Assembly: GCA_021234155.1 (NCBI GenBank)
Contig: JAJEKV010000104.1
Span: 1,865,900-1,929,899, forward strand
Direction: 5' to 3'
Length of the DNA: 64,000 bases
From: Isoetes taiwanensis
Taxonomy: Eukaryota > Streptophyta > Lycopodiopsida > Isoetales > Isoetaceae
Shown: positions 22,198-33,732 of the stretch, one piece after another
Numbering within the stretch: the first letter of the stretch is position 1
Layout of the letters: every line of letters begins with the position of its first letter
Translations under genes and position numbers: made by a program
The notes under the pieces: generated by a model
Told to the model about the DNA's origin: nothing
The model's input: only the letters and a program-made list of their open reading frames with translations
Databases searched by the model: none

Positions 22198-24769
22198 GGA
22201 TGGGCTGGCTAAATGTTAAGAGCCCTAAGACTTGAAACGGGTTAATGCCCTCAAGAATAGGAGAGAACTTGCAATACTTCCCAAGGTCATGGATGAAGAT
22301 CTCGCTCAAATGCAGGTTGAGCACAAGAAGAGATGCTTGCAAGAAGAGAGGTCCAATTAAATGGGTTGTGTAGAGAGATGTTTATAGGAATTAAGGGTAT
22401 TACAGAGAAACTAACATGATACTTTATCCATTATCTCAAACCAAGAGTAAGGCACTGCCCACGAATTTAAACGAACACTAAGTGATTGCCCACAGATTCG
22501 AAAACGATTTGGAAAAAATGGAAGATTTGTACCTTTCAGGAAGCTGCTATTGGAGCTCCACATGCCATGCATCCAAAGCACGAATTTCTTCCTGTATAAC
22601 ATACCTAAATTTACGCATTTCAGAACTATTCAAGCTAAATTTACAGCTACACTGCATGGCTGGGTCTCTCTTCCTGGATATTGAAATCGAAGCCAGCACT
22701 GAAATAAATACGTCCTGTTTGCAACGCATCCAGACCTTGCTACACATCCGGCCCAGCACGGAGGAGCCCACGGAAAATCATTTCATACCTGCCTTTCTCG
22801 AACCCTGCTTTGGCAAAATCATAGAACCCTAGACTATGTTTGCACGAGCCTTGCATGTGTAAACTTCTTAGGTTAGAAATACATGGGCCAACCATTGGAA
22901 TTTGGCACAAAAATCAAGGATGATTGTATGCGCACTCTAGATGTACGCATTAGTACATCTCATGCAATACATCTATCAAATCATATGAAAACCATAGAAA
23001 AAAACGTACAAAAATACAAGGGAAACCCCCTGTTATTTTGCTACATATTCAAAGGTCTCCATACTCTAGTGAAAGCTCACGCCAATATCCAGAGGACATC
23101 CTTGCCCATTTCACCATTTCATATTGTGATTAAATTCGTATGTATCGTTAATGCTTCCTACGTATTGTTAATGGTCATTAGCTTTGTATATACATTAACA
23201 TTAGGGATGATTAGCATCATATGTATAATTAATGGTGCATGGCTTTGTATATACATTGATATTGGGTTATGGGCCTTGCCCCATTTCACCAGTTCATCTT
23301 GTGATTAGCTTCATATGTATCGTTAATGGCGTTCATATGTATCATCAATGCCGATATCTCTCCATATGTATCATTCATGGTGGTTAGCTTCGTATGGGTC
23401 GTTAATGTATCTCTCCCTTCACGTCCTTCAATAACAAATCCATTGGGATGCATCATGAGGTTTGGTTTTGTGTGTGCACGTCCTTCACTAACAATTCCAA
23501 TGGCACATATTTGAGGTTTTGATTTTGTACGCCATGGAGTAATTACCTCTAACAAGAAGTCTAAGACCTTGCCAACATGCCAAGAACGCCAATGTCTCTT
23601 GAAAGAAAAAGAAGGCAGCACAAACCACAATTTGGTATAATTCTTTTCTTATTTTCTTGTAGATTTAGTCGAGGAAGATGGATAGTTTTTTTAAATATCT
23701 ATGTCACCATATGGCCCTTCCACAATGTTCTCTCACACGTAAATAAATAAACGTCCTTGCTAGGGCAAAAATAACTTCTTGTGGAATAGTTTTTAGCATT
23801 AAAAAAAAAAAGGGAAAAATATATTTTAGTATCAAAAGATGCCTTCCAACGGGTAACAACCAACACCTTCAAATGGTCTTACCATCAACAAAGCTTTAGC
23901 TTTTGGTTCCACTTGCAATATACATTTCCACATGGATTTCATCTATTATAAGCTGGTAAATCCCAAGTGTTATAGCATTTGTTGGAGAAGTTACTGCATT
24001 AGTTTTGCAGCATAGCAGTGTGGTAAAAGAGGAAAAGTTGGAAAATATCACATTATCAGCTACAGCAAGAAAAATGGGTACAGAATTATCAAATGCAAAG
24101 AATTACAATCTGCTTTGGGCACCAAAGCAAAAAAGTCAAAGGGCTTAGTTTATTTGAAGAGAGGAAGTCATTCCCCTAAATAATTGATTGCTATTCTACA
24201 ACTATAAACAAGAAGAATAAAGAAGAATAAGATAGATAGATAGATAGATAGTATTTTAACGTCACGCCACTAGGCAGCATCCAACTGGACATGTGACCAT
24301 ACACCACACTACATTGCTTTGTTGGGCCCTGCCCCCGACCACTTTACATTGCGTTTGTTTGTTTGTTTTTATAAGGCTCATGTGAAAAGTTCGCTGCCAA
24401 GCGTGACAATTGATGTTCCTCCTGTGGCCAATCCTCTCTCTTTTTCCAGGATTTGTTCAAGTTCATTCACTACTCCATTTATTGTTGGCCTTTTGTCTGC
24501 ATTGGATTCTATGCACTGGAGTCTATGCACTGAAAGGCCACAGCCAACATCCGGTCATCCCTTCGGAATACCCAGACTGTATACCACTATCCACAATCAT
24601 TTGTAAGCTTCCTGCTGCGTGCATTAAATGGCCCTGTACATCCAATAAATAGTGTCATCTTACATGCAGGCAGATCCATATTGAAGAGCAGTGTCATATC
24701 TACTAAATGTTACTAAAGAAAGTATAACCAAGGTGAATGGCAGTTGAATAGCGATTAGGAAAGTTTTGG
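22198..24769. other. No gene recognised; degenerate repeats and a GATA microsatellite
   Basis: Variants of ATATGTATCGTTAATG recur between about 23130 and 23420. A GATA microsatellite is at 24231-24251. Short frames here show no family motif. Confidence 0.45.
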
Positions 24770-25560
24770 AAGTTACCCATTCAATAAGATTGCCCTTCGG
24801 TGGTGCGTATGCTTTACTGATTGCTTCCCTCCCACTTATGAGCTCCAACAAAATGACTCCAAACCTGTATATGTCACTCCTTTTAGATGGCCTTTTGGTG
24901 TGACGGTATCTAAGATAACATAATGCAACGTCACCACCGTCAGAAATTACTTCAATATGCAGGCATACTGTGGACTATATATTACTTGCTCAGGATCAAC
25001 ATAACCTATTGTGCCAACATCACTGGAGGAACCTAGACTTTTCCCAGCTTGTAAAAGCCCTGATAATCCAAAGTCTTTAACCTTTGCAACAAAATTCTCA
25101 TCAAGAAGAACATTGCTGGACTTGAAATCCGCATGTGAACCAGTGCTGTCTCCTCGTGTAAATATTGTAAGCTTGCATCAAAATAAATCATCAAATTTCC
25201 GTATTGGTAAAAACAACAGTAGTTTCAAATATTTGAATGCACCTTCTCCAGCACCAACAGCAATAGAAAGTCTTTGTTTAAAGTCAAGACTTGCCCGGGG
25301 ATTTCCATCTTCGTCTGTCAACATATAACATGTTGTAGTTATAACAAATTGTAAATAGGACAATAACCAAATCAATATAGTAGCCATGGCATACCGTATA
25401 AAATGCTGCAGACATTTCCATTAGGAAGATAATCATATATCAGCGGTGACGATCGTTATCTTGACAACAACCAAGGAGACTAACAAGATGTTTGTGGTGC
25501 ATCTGACAAAGCTATTCGGCCTGTCCAATGTGAACATGCCATGCTGAGAAACTTTGAGGT
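24770..25560 (-). pseudogene. Receptor-like kinase domain fragment
   Basis: Minus-strand exon pieces in kinase order are as follows. About 25530-25385: MHHKHLVSLLGCCQD, then YDYLPNGNVCSILY. About 25330-25210: NPRASLDFKQRLSIAVGAGEG. About 25150-24970: YLHEETALVH, ADFKSSNVLLDENFVAKV, then KDFGLSGLLQAG and GTIGYVDPE. About 24910-24780: RPSKRSDIYRFGVILLELISG. This is a plant RLK/Pelle kinase core from subdomain V to IX. The HRD catalytic motif reads HAD, DFG is kept, and a frameshift separates YLHEE from the catalytic loop. The ATP-binding loop and ectodomain were not found. Retained introns argue against retroposition. It is probably inactive. Confidence 0.78.
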
Positions 25561-26464
25561 AGTAAACTTGGAATTATGAATTCAAAGAACATATTAAAGA
25601 AGCAACTGGTGTAGAGTATAAAGGGAATGCCTATAAAACCAATTAAATAACAACTCATTTAACTCCTTCAATATTACACATTAGCCAAATCTAGTTGCGA
25701 TGATAATGAATCACCTGCCCAATGTGTAGGCAGCAAAATGTTAGCTCAGCATACAACAAGAAAAGACACTTGCAAATACGAAACTCAAAGAATGGTTACC
25801 TGGATCTGCCACAGTTTTTTCTTTGATGTCCTCGCTGTTGAAGGCTAACTCCTTTAAAAAAATAATGGCACATACACTGAACTTTTGCCAGTGTGCAGCA
25901 ATTGGTGTTGAAGAGCATCAAAGAGCATCCTTAGATTAGGACACTGAGAGCACATAGACTTAGAGATAGACCGCAATGCAAGTAAAAAAAAATGCAACGA
26001 TGATGTGAGAACCCACACCATGGTGCAATAAAGAAAAATGCATGGCTGACTCTGTTTTTGAGCTTCAGAATAACAGACGAAATGCTAATCATAGTGCAGA
26101 TTTTATGATCGAAGGTGAAGTCTGATGAATGATATGGTCCTAATAGTTACCTTGTCTTAAATCTGCCATGATTCGAATGCAATCTGAAAGAACAATCCTA
26201 ACTGATTTATCATCTTACTAAGATAGAAGCATAACAGACAGATTATGCTAGATAAAGAAAACATCGACTGGCTTAGAAGCTCAGTTTTATGGAGAAGTTT
26301 AGCTTCATCTTTAGGAGCTTCTAGAATGCTGATAAATTCGCATGCAGAAAAACATCTAGTAGTGGCCGGATGTTGCCCATATTTCCCCTGTAGATATGGA
26401 TCCGACCTTTATAAACTGGCCGAAAACTATGAATCAGATTTTCTTCAAGAAAATGCAGCACCAC

Positions 26465-28573
26465 CTAGCCGGCATCAAGCACACTAACAAATGCTACTCT
26501 ATTGGGCATCATACCTTCCTTGTACATTTTCCAAAAAAGAATGAGGGCAGCCTTGGCATGGCCATGCTGAGAAAAGGTTGCAATCATTGCATTCCATGAC
26601 ACTGAATCAGAATTATACATTCTGACAAAAGTTTTACAGGCATCCTCTAAACTCCCAGCTCTACCGTACATATTTACAAGGCAATTTCCAATAGCAGCAA
26701 TTAGCTCAAGCCTATTTTATAAGGCATGAGCATGAATCATCTTGCCAATGGAAAGTGTTACACTAGAAAAGGAACTTAAAATTTTCATATATATGATTTG
26801 ATTTGCTTTTACATATACTATACTCATCTGTTTAAAGATATGAAACGCCTCCTCTCCATATCCAATATGGACATATGCTGCAAGCACTGCTGTGCATGAA
26901 GTCACATTTGGTTCTGTGATCCTTACAAAACATCTGCAAGCACTTTCCAAATCCCCACATTTTCCATAAAGATCTATAAGGGAGGACTCCACAACCACAT
27001 CTTCCTGAAATCTATATGCTATAACACGGGCATGTATATGTTTGCCCTCTCCTAAATTTTCCAAGTTGGAGCATGCACAAAGAAGGCTGACAAAGGTAAA
27101 CTTGTTCGGCATTATACCTTCCATATGCATTTGTTGAAAGAGACCAAGGGTCTCTTTGCTCTTCCCAAGAAGATCATAAACAAAAATCAATGTGCTCCAT
27201 GAAATGACATCTCATTGTTGAACATATGCACTAAATATGCATCCACACTTTCCATACGTATTAATAAGCGCATTTTCTAGCACCAGATCTAGATCAAATG
27301 CATCAATTATGATACAAGCATGAACAAACTTGCCACTTGCCAAGGACATTAAGCCAGAGCATGCTTTGAGGGTAGTGATGAATGTGATCTTGCTTGGCTT
27401 CAATCCCCGGTCGTACATTGCTTGATAAAGTTCCCGGGGGGTGCACACAGAAAAAACCGTACAAAACATGTGCGTGTACGGTAGGGGGTTTTTTTTGGGC
27501 CAAAACCGTACCGTACCGTACCATATAAGTATGGGAGGGGATTTTTTTTGCTTGAATTCCGTATATATTTGAAGGAAATATGGTAGGGGTATATGAAATA
27601 TAGGGGATATTTTTGTAGAAAAATCCCGTATAAGGGATAATTTCTCTTGACCCTATGCACGCACATGCCATATAGACTTCACATTGTGTGCACCCCCCGG
27701 GATAAAGTTCAATTGCTTCCTTCTCCAGCCCATAACCAGCATACACAGAGATCATTGTATCATAAGAAACCACATTCTGCAAATGTATATGCTGGAAATA
27801 TGCGTATGCATCCTGTGGACTCCCACATTTCCCATACATGTTCATTAAGGCAGTGTGAATGACAACATCTGGCTTAAAGTTGCCACAGATTAGATATGCA
27901 CGGATCATTTTTCCTTCTGCTAGCTTAGCATCAGTGGCACATGTGTTAAGGATAGTTATAAAAGTGATCATGTCCGGCATCACTCCTTCGTTGTGCATTT
28001 CTTTCAAAACATAAAGAGCCACTCTGCTTTGCCCCTGATCAAGGTAGCCTACAACTATAATAGTCCATGAAATCACGTCTCTTTGTGGAATGCTCTGAAA
28101 TACTAACCATGCGTTTAATAAAGTTTGGCAATTTGCATACATGTTGACAAGTGCATTACCAGTAACTAAGTCACCCTCAAATCCATTATCTAGAATAAGG
28201 GCATGGATGAGCTTTCCATCAGTCAAAGCAGTCAGATCTTGGCAGACACTGAGAATGGAAACTAACGTAATTTTGTTCAACTGGACACCCTGGTCACGCA
28301 TTTGGCAAAACAATCTGAGTGCCAACTTAAATTCTCCATGTTGTGCATAAACCCCAATAATGCTTGTCCATGAAGCAACATCTTTGTTAGGCATTGAATC
28401 AAATACCGTCCATACCATTGGCAAATTTCCACATTTTCTATACATGTCCAAAAGATGGTTCCGATAAATGTATCCCCTTCAAGCCCCATTTCTTTGATGT
28501 AATCGTGTACTCGTTTTCCCTCAGACAAATTCTTCATATCGCCGCATCTTCTTAATAAAGAAGCGAGAGTCAA
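26465..28573 (-). pseudogene. PPR protein pseudogene (PLS-type), split by a MITE
   Basis: The minus strand encodes about ten PPR units, with motifs such as GKRVHDYIKEMG, NALVNMYANC, DVISWTIIVVGY, TALMNMYGKCG and SVSWNAMIATFSQHG. These are organellar RNA-binding repeats of the long/short (PLS) type. The ATG context at 28573 precedes LASLLRRCGDMKNLSEGK. The frame changes near 28460, is interrupted at 27434-27700 by a 267-bp insertion, changes again near 27210 and near 26700, and degenerates below 26465. No E, E+ or DYW domain remains. Before decay it was probably intron-free over this stretch. Confidence 0.9.
27434..27700. mobile_element. 267-bp MITE with 16-bp TIRs and 10-bp target duplication
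   Basis: The ends CCGGGGGGTGCACACA and TGTGTGCACCCCCCGG are perfect inverted repeats. GATAAAGTTC precedes the element (27424-27433) and follows it (27701-27710). A 9-11 bp duplication is typical of Mutator-like elements. The interior has no coding capacity and is rich in CCGTA-type strings. Conceptual removal of element plus one duplication rejoins the PPR repeat at the IELY/QAMYDRG boundary. Confidence 0.93.
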
Positions 28574-28889
28574 ATATTGGGTTTTAACTGCTTTCTTCCC
28601 TAGTTTAACCGGTGCCTACCGTCGTCAAGTTTTTTGTTGATAATCGGAATAGAAGCACATACAGGGACTTGATACTGACTGCACGACTGATAGACTGTAA
28701 GAAATTGAGACATTGGAGGAAGGAAAATCTTCGGTCTGCCCTGCCAGCAGTTACTCGGTTGGAGCATCCTCGATCCAGAATGCAGGTGACCGAGAGTTTA
28801 CAGCGAATAGTAGGTTTGGAGTAGTCATCAGCATATCCTAGGTATATTCTAGCATATACCTAGGATATGCCATAAACCCACATAAACAA

Positions 28890-28914
28890 GGGTTTGCCCC
28901 CCTAGGGGCAACCC
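28890..28914. other. GGGTTTGCCCC...GGGGCAACCC hairpin
   Basis: Strong inverted repeat with a tiny loop. A close relative (GGGTTGCCC...GGGCAACCC) is at 59241-59263. Confidence 0.7.
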
Positions 28915-28919
28915 AAAAA

Positions 28920-29038
28920 TTCCTTCAGACCTAAGGAAAGACTAGGCCATTATGGTTTGGAAAAACTTCTATTGTTTCATTCAAAACTTCAAAAAAGAAT
29001 TCTTTCAGACCTAAGAAAAGACTAGGCCATTATGGTTT
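28920..29038. repeat. Direct repeat, 38-39 bp, spaced by ~41 bp
   Basis: TTC(C/T)TTCAGACCTAAG(G/A) with AAAGACTAGGCCATTATGG occurs at 28920-28957 and 29000-29038. The spacer carries the GGAAAAACTTCTATTGTTTC string also seen at 19971. Confidence 0.85.
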
Positions 29039-29202
29039 ATAATGGCAGTCTGAAACACGATGAAATTGTCTGCTGTAGACCTTTACGGGTATACAGGCGC
29101 CAAGCGCTAAATTCTTGTAATTAAAGATTGGGGCGTACTTTTGTACGGACTTATGAAGTGAAAGAAGTAGGCTATGCTTCTACGTTCTCCGTTTTTCCTT
29201 AG

Positions 29203-29210
29203 TATAAGTA
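29203..29210 (+). promoter_or_regulatory. Candidate TATA box of the J-like gene
   Basis: TATAAGTA lies about 30 bp before a short putative 5' exon ending CTGAG at 29248. A likely 5'-UTR intron follows (29249-29411, GTATCT to TTTTCACAG), placing the coding start 14 bp into exon 2. This is inference from spacing and splice consensus. Confidence 0.45.
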
Positions 29211-29424
29211 GCCGGATTTTGGGCTTCGTTTTGTTTCACGAATCTGAGGTATCTTTTGGTTTCTCGAACCATAGCTCTACACGACTCTAGGATTTCTATT
29301 TTTATTCTCCTTCATGGAGTGTGCATAATTTGCTTTTAGAGCAGAAGTATGCAACTCTGATACTTTGCTATTTTATTTTCGTGTTTTTCACTTGGATTTT
29401 GCTTTTCACAGTCCGGGAGTCGCT

Positions 29425-31140
29425 ATGAACGAAAACAAAAAATATGCTCTTTTTGCTAAACAGAAGGCAGAAGAGGCGTTATCCTTGCATGATCTTGTAG
29501 AAGCGAAAACCTTTTTAAACATGGCAAGATTACTATTTCCTAATCTTGATGGTGTGGAGCAGATGCTGGCAGTAGTTGATGTGCACATCGCTGCGCAGCT
29601 GAAAATTGGAGGAAATGAGATGGATTGGTATGCAATTTTACAGGTTGATCCTTCTGCAGATGATAACACAATAAAGGAACAGCACAGAAAGCTTGCCCTT
29701 ACCCTTTATCCGGAAATCGCAGAGGCTGCATTGGGGCTTACCGAAGAAGCTTGGGCACAGGCTGCATTGGAGCTTATTGCAGAAGCCTTAGGAGTTTTGT
29801 CAAACAAAGGTAAAAGGGCATTGTATGATATGAAAAGAATTTCTTTTTGGACTTTATGTCCCAGTTGTAAAATCAGACACCATCTCCCAAGGGTGTATGA
29901 AAATTGTGAGTTGCCTTGCCCATCATGTGGACTTGGCTTTGTAACAAGAGACACTAATCTTGGTGGAGTAAATGCTATGGCTAATGGAGGACCCTCTAAT
30001 AATGGACCTTCAAATGTTGGTGTTTTTCAGACTCATGGAACAGCAGGTTACGACACAGATGGTAGTGTAGAATCTGTTAGTCAGATGAATAACATATCAA
30101 AAGCAGATAAGGGTAATAACGCAAGAGCAGATAAGGGATGGGACTTGGCAGGGAAAAGAAGGGAAAATGTAGCTCTAAGGGAGATCAAGGAATATGAGAA
30201 GAGAAAGGAAGCAAAGTTGCAGAAAGAGAAGCAAAAATCCAGAAAAAGACCAGAGAGATCCAAAGATGAAGTCGAGAATGATGTTGAAGAGCATGTATAT
30301 GGAGGGTTGTCTAAGCAAAAGTCCAGAAAAAGACCAGAGAGATCCAAAGATGAAATCGAGAATGATGTTGAAGAGCATGTATATGGAGGGTTATCCACTG
30401 AAGTAACCTTCAGTTCACAACCTAGAAGGTCAAAACGATGGACACAGCATGTTAGTTTCATATCTCCTTATAAGTCATTAGATGTATATAATTTTGATGC
30501 AGATCGTCTAGAAGAATCAATTAAACAGGGCCAAATATGGGCTACTTATGATTATGATGGAATGCCTCGTTTGTATTGCCAAATCATGAGTGTACATTCA
30601 GCTAAGCCGTTTGGAGCGCGCATTAAATGGCTAGATTCTTGCTGCACAGCACAAATGAAAATGTGGCAGAAAGCAGGCCTCTACCCACTTCCATTTGGAG
30701 AGTTTGTGCTTGGCAGTTCCTCAAAACGTAGTGTTCCAGTTGTTCAATTTTCTCATATCATGGAATCCATTGAAGGGTCACTGACCATATATCCACAACA
30801 AGGACAAGTGTGGGCTCTTTATAAGGATTGGATGCCTCAGTGGCCTTCCCTTAATCGGTATGAAGTCTATTTAAGGAAGCAAAATTATGAGACAGTGCTA
30901 GTTGTTACTGGGTTTTCTGAGCAGAAAGGTCTGGATGTTGTTTCTCTTCACAAGGTATCTTGTTATGTATCGCTTTTTCAGAAGACTAATGAGTCTGTGA
31001 GGCATATTCGTTCGGAAGAAATATATAGATTTTCACATATGATCCCTGCCCATCAGCTAAAAGGTGATGAGATACCTAACATGCCAAAAGAGTGTTGGGT
31101 GCTTGATCAATGGCGCTTACAAAGTTTCAATGGGTATTGA
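29425..31140 (+). CDS. J-like domain protein with DUF3444 repeats
   Basis: An intact frame encodes 571 residues from ATG 29425, chosen because it follows a TTTTCACAG acceptor; an ATG 20 codons earlier lies in the presumed intron. An N-terminal helical region (1-60, KAEEALSLHDLVEAKTFLNMA) is typical of plant DnaJ/DUF3444 proteins. The J-like domain (66-137) starts DWYAILQVDPSADDNTI. The catalytic HPD is replaced by YPE (95-97), so Hsp70 stimulation is doubtful. A CPSC...CPSC zinc-ribbon-like pair lies at 145-168. A charged basic region (240-325) contains an in-frame 28-residue tandem duplication. Two DUF3444 units follow, starting near 353 (YNFDAD, GQIWATYDYDGMPRLY) and 455 (IYPQQGQVWALY), with RFSHMIPA near the end. 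Family members are generally nuclear or cytosolic proteins of poorly known role. It is the only full-length undamaged gene seen. Confidence 0.92.
   Translation: MNENKKYALFAKQKAEEALSLHDLVEAKTFLNMARLLFPNLDGVEQMLAVVDVHIAAQLKIGGNEMDWYAILQVDPSADDNTIKEQHRKLALTLYPEIAEAALGLTEEAWAQAALELIAEALGVLSNKGKRALYDMKRISFWTLCPSCKIRHHLPRVYENCELPCPSCGLGFVTRDTNLGGVNAMANGGPSNNGPSNVGVFQTHGTAGYDTDGSVESVSQMNNISKADKGNNARADKGWDLAGKRRENVALREIKEYEKRKEAKLQKEKQKSRKRPERSKDEVENDVEEHVYGGLSKQKSRKRPERSKDEIENDVEEHVYGGLSTEVTFSSQPRRSKRWTQHVSFISPYKSLDVYNFDADRLEESIKQGQIWATYDYDGMPRLYCQIMSVHSAKPFGARIKWLDSCCTAQMKMWQKAGLYPLPFGEFVLGSSSKRSVPVVQFSHIMESIEGSLTIYPQQGQVWALYKDWMPQWPSLNRYEVYLRKQNYETVLVVTGFSEQKGLDVVSLHKVSCYVSLFQKTNESVRHIRSEEIYRFSHMIPAHQLKGDEIPNMPKECWVLDQWRLQSFNGY
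30229..30396 (+). repeat. 84-bp in-frame tandem duplication in the J-like gene
   Basis: Two copies (30229-30312, 30313-30396) differ at only a few bases and each encode 28 residues with KSRKRPERSKDE and NDVEEHVYGGLS. The length is divisible by three and the frame is kept. Confidence 0.95.
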
Positions 31141-31344
31141 GATTGCATAACTGCTTGTACCCTGAATCAGCTTGCAAATCCTTTGGGGTAAAAGATCAGG
31201 CTCACGAAGATAGAACAAGGATGAGCATGGAGGATGTATTCCAGCATGTTTACTTTCAATCCATTTTACCTGCACAAGAACATACCCAATTATCGTTCAC
31301 GTTGCAGCAATGACAATTTAGGTGGCCACGTATAAGAAGACTTT

Positions 31345-31420
31345 GATTTGCACTGCTGAATACATCAAATATTGTCAAGTTGGATTTGCACTGCTGAATA
31401 CATCAAATTTTGTCAAGTTG
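31345..31420. repeat. 38-bp tandem duplication downstream of the J-like gene
   Basis: Two adjacent copies of GATTTGCACTGCTGAATACA plus 18 bp, at 31345-31382 and 31383-31420, differ at one base. They lie in the probable 3' UTR or just after it. Confidence 0.92.
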
Positions 31421-31740
31421 ATGCAGGATTATATTGGTCTAGTAAATACCTAAATGTATTGCAAATAACGCTGAAACTATATGGTGCTGCTAATTAAATG
31501 CACAGAGTGTGTCTTTTCTGCATAAATTGGGGCGACAATGGCCCAAATCAAATAATGGCCTCGCAGTTATTATAGTTTTTGGAGATATGATCTTGATGTA
31601 AAGTAATGTTATTTCTTGTGCTTGAGGAAATATCGGTGAACATTTTTTGAGGTTTTGAGCAGATGGTGAGGTTTCATAGTACGAGTTTGTGTGGTGGACG
31701 CGGTTCTATTTTTCGCCTTTATCCGCAAAAGTTGGCAAGG

Positions 31741-31774
31741 CCATAGGCCAGTTGGCCTCCGTGGACGTTAAAAT
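31741..31774 (+). mobile_element. Isolated LINE-type 3' tail
   Basis: CCATAGGCCAGTTGGCCTCC, then GTGGACGTTAAAAT, matches the 3' end of the LINE at 44076-44109 with two differences. The sequence immediately upstream does not match the LINE body, so this is a severely truncated copy of a relative or a SINE sharing the LINE tail. Confidence 0.65.
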
Positions 31775-31799
31775 ATACATACTTCCTTCCTGTATATAT

Positions 31800-33732
31800 A
31801 TAGGAACTAGTAAATTGCCCACCTTCGGTGTGCAGTCCATGTGCTTGAACATAAAGACGAACGCATTGTTTTAAAGGATGTATAAGAGCTTGCGTGCATA
31901 TTTTTTTTTGTTTAAGGTCTCAATCTAGATGCCATGCAGCTTTCTTTTGGCTCAGGTCCTAATCTAGATGCCTTTGAAGCCCGTCCAAAAACAAAAATTA
32001 TAATCCAAGGCACAATGATCTTTAGCTTTTCTTTAAACACATGAAACTGTACTTTCCTTTTTTTTTTCTTTTCTTTTTTGATGTAATGTAAAAAGCTGGT
32101 TTTCCTTTTTGAACGTGTTGCAAAAGGCTAGGTTTTTGTTTATAGTTACAGTCAATCGATGCTCAAAAGGCAAGTCATAACGGTGCATTATATACTCGAG
32201 TCTCTAATGTATACTCGAGTCTCTATGAAAAATGAGATGTGCACTCTATTGTAAAAAACTAACGTTAAGATAAGATCTATCTGGTGTAGCCCAAGTGGGG
32301 CATGCAAGCAGCTCCAGTCCAAATCACTAAAACAAAAAACAAACATCTATGTGCATTCTTATGCATTTTTAATATGCAATGTCTAGAAGATGGATGTTTA
32401 AATAATTTCAGAACAGAAAAGCATACAGTGACCTATGGGCCATTTCAGATAGCCAGCCTATTGCACCTACAAACAATGCCATAGCTTGGAATTAGATAAT
32501 GCAATCCACATGTCCTTCCAAAATTGTAACGAAGCTAATATGTGCATGCAGTCTCTGTTCACATCCAGCATATGCTAAATTATACTTTGGATTAATCCAT
32601 TTTGGGAAGATTCAGTCTTTTTAGCTGTGGAATGAGCCAAAGATCTGTCGAATTTCTTGACTCATTATCAATCTTAACTCCGGTCATGATGATAAGCTTA
32701 TCCATGGCAAAGCAAATGCGTTACAAAATACAAACTTTGAAGAAGCAAAAGCTCTTACACACCCATTCGTTGACGATGATGTTTGGATTGTTAAATCATC
32801 TGCTGAATATCTGTATCTTAAAATTTAAGGCATTTTATGGCCTTGTTGTGCAACAAAACTGCAAATCGTAATACCACGTTCCAAGCACATCTCCAGTTCA
32901 TGCTTTGATTGCCTTGCAGAGATGTTCTAAGTGAGCTGTCCAGTAATGCTAGAAAGATGTATATTTTGTTGTCAGTAATGTTTCATACATGACATACATA
33001 CTTATAGGATAATTTTATTATATAAAGATGTTTGTTTGAAAGAGATTCCGGGCTGGAAAAATGGCCGACGCGCATCAGCGCGGAGACTAATTTGACAGGC
33101 TGGAATCTTGATAGAGAGTGGAAACATTACTTTGGCAGACAGTTCACAGATCTCCAAGAGTAAACTATTTGGTAAGTAAGTTCGAACTGGAAGTTCAACC
33201 TGATTGTCCTCTGTGCCACTGTGAGATCCCCTACCAAATATACGATGCTCGGTCGTACATCTCGCAGTCTGTCTATCCCGCACCCAAGGTATCCCTAGTG
33301 CGGGAAGGAGACATGAAGGTGTCTTGCGCGCCCTTCCCCTATGGGCTCTTATATAGCAAAAGTATAATGTCAGCACTAACAACAATAATACATCTATATC
33401 TACCTCGAAGAGTAGCACATCCGTACATCCACAGATACAACGAAGATATCAACATGCCATAAAAACATGAGAGCTCCCATCCAGGCTCAGACTCGTAAGG
33501 GAAGTAGACTGACGGCTGGGTCACAAGATAGAGCAGACCGATATATAACAATGGCGGGGCTGGTTATAGACAATGACTAGGGTTGACCACTCTATCCGCC
33601 CCTCCTGTGCATACTTTGCATACAGGCTAAATCGGGCTCTAGCGTGACTATAGCCTGCCGGAGATGTAAGCCTATGGTATGGGGTTTGTTGTCATGGTTC
33701 TTTCAATTATTATTTGCAACATGTAATGACAG
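31800..33732. other. No gene recognised
   Basis: AT-rich up to about 33000. The 33040-33660 part is more GC-rich, with TGTGAGATCCCCTACC at 33220 and a TATATAGC string near 33351, which might be a solo LTR, but no matching end or target duplication was found. Confidence 0.35.

Noticed and set aside
22411-22832. Overlapping frames on both strands
   Set aside because: Neither strand shows a family signature; a real exon cannot be distinguished from chance.
24231-24251. GATA repeats as a possible CRISPR-like or regulatory array
   Set aside because: Plain tetranucleotide microsatellite; eukaryotic context, no spacers.
33220-33660. Possible solo LTR starting TGTGAGATCCC
   Set aside because: No matching CA end, second copy or target duplication was found.
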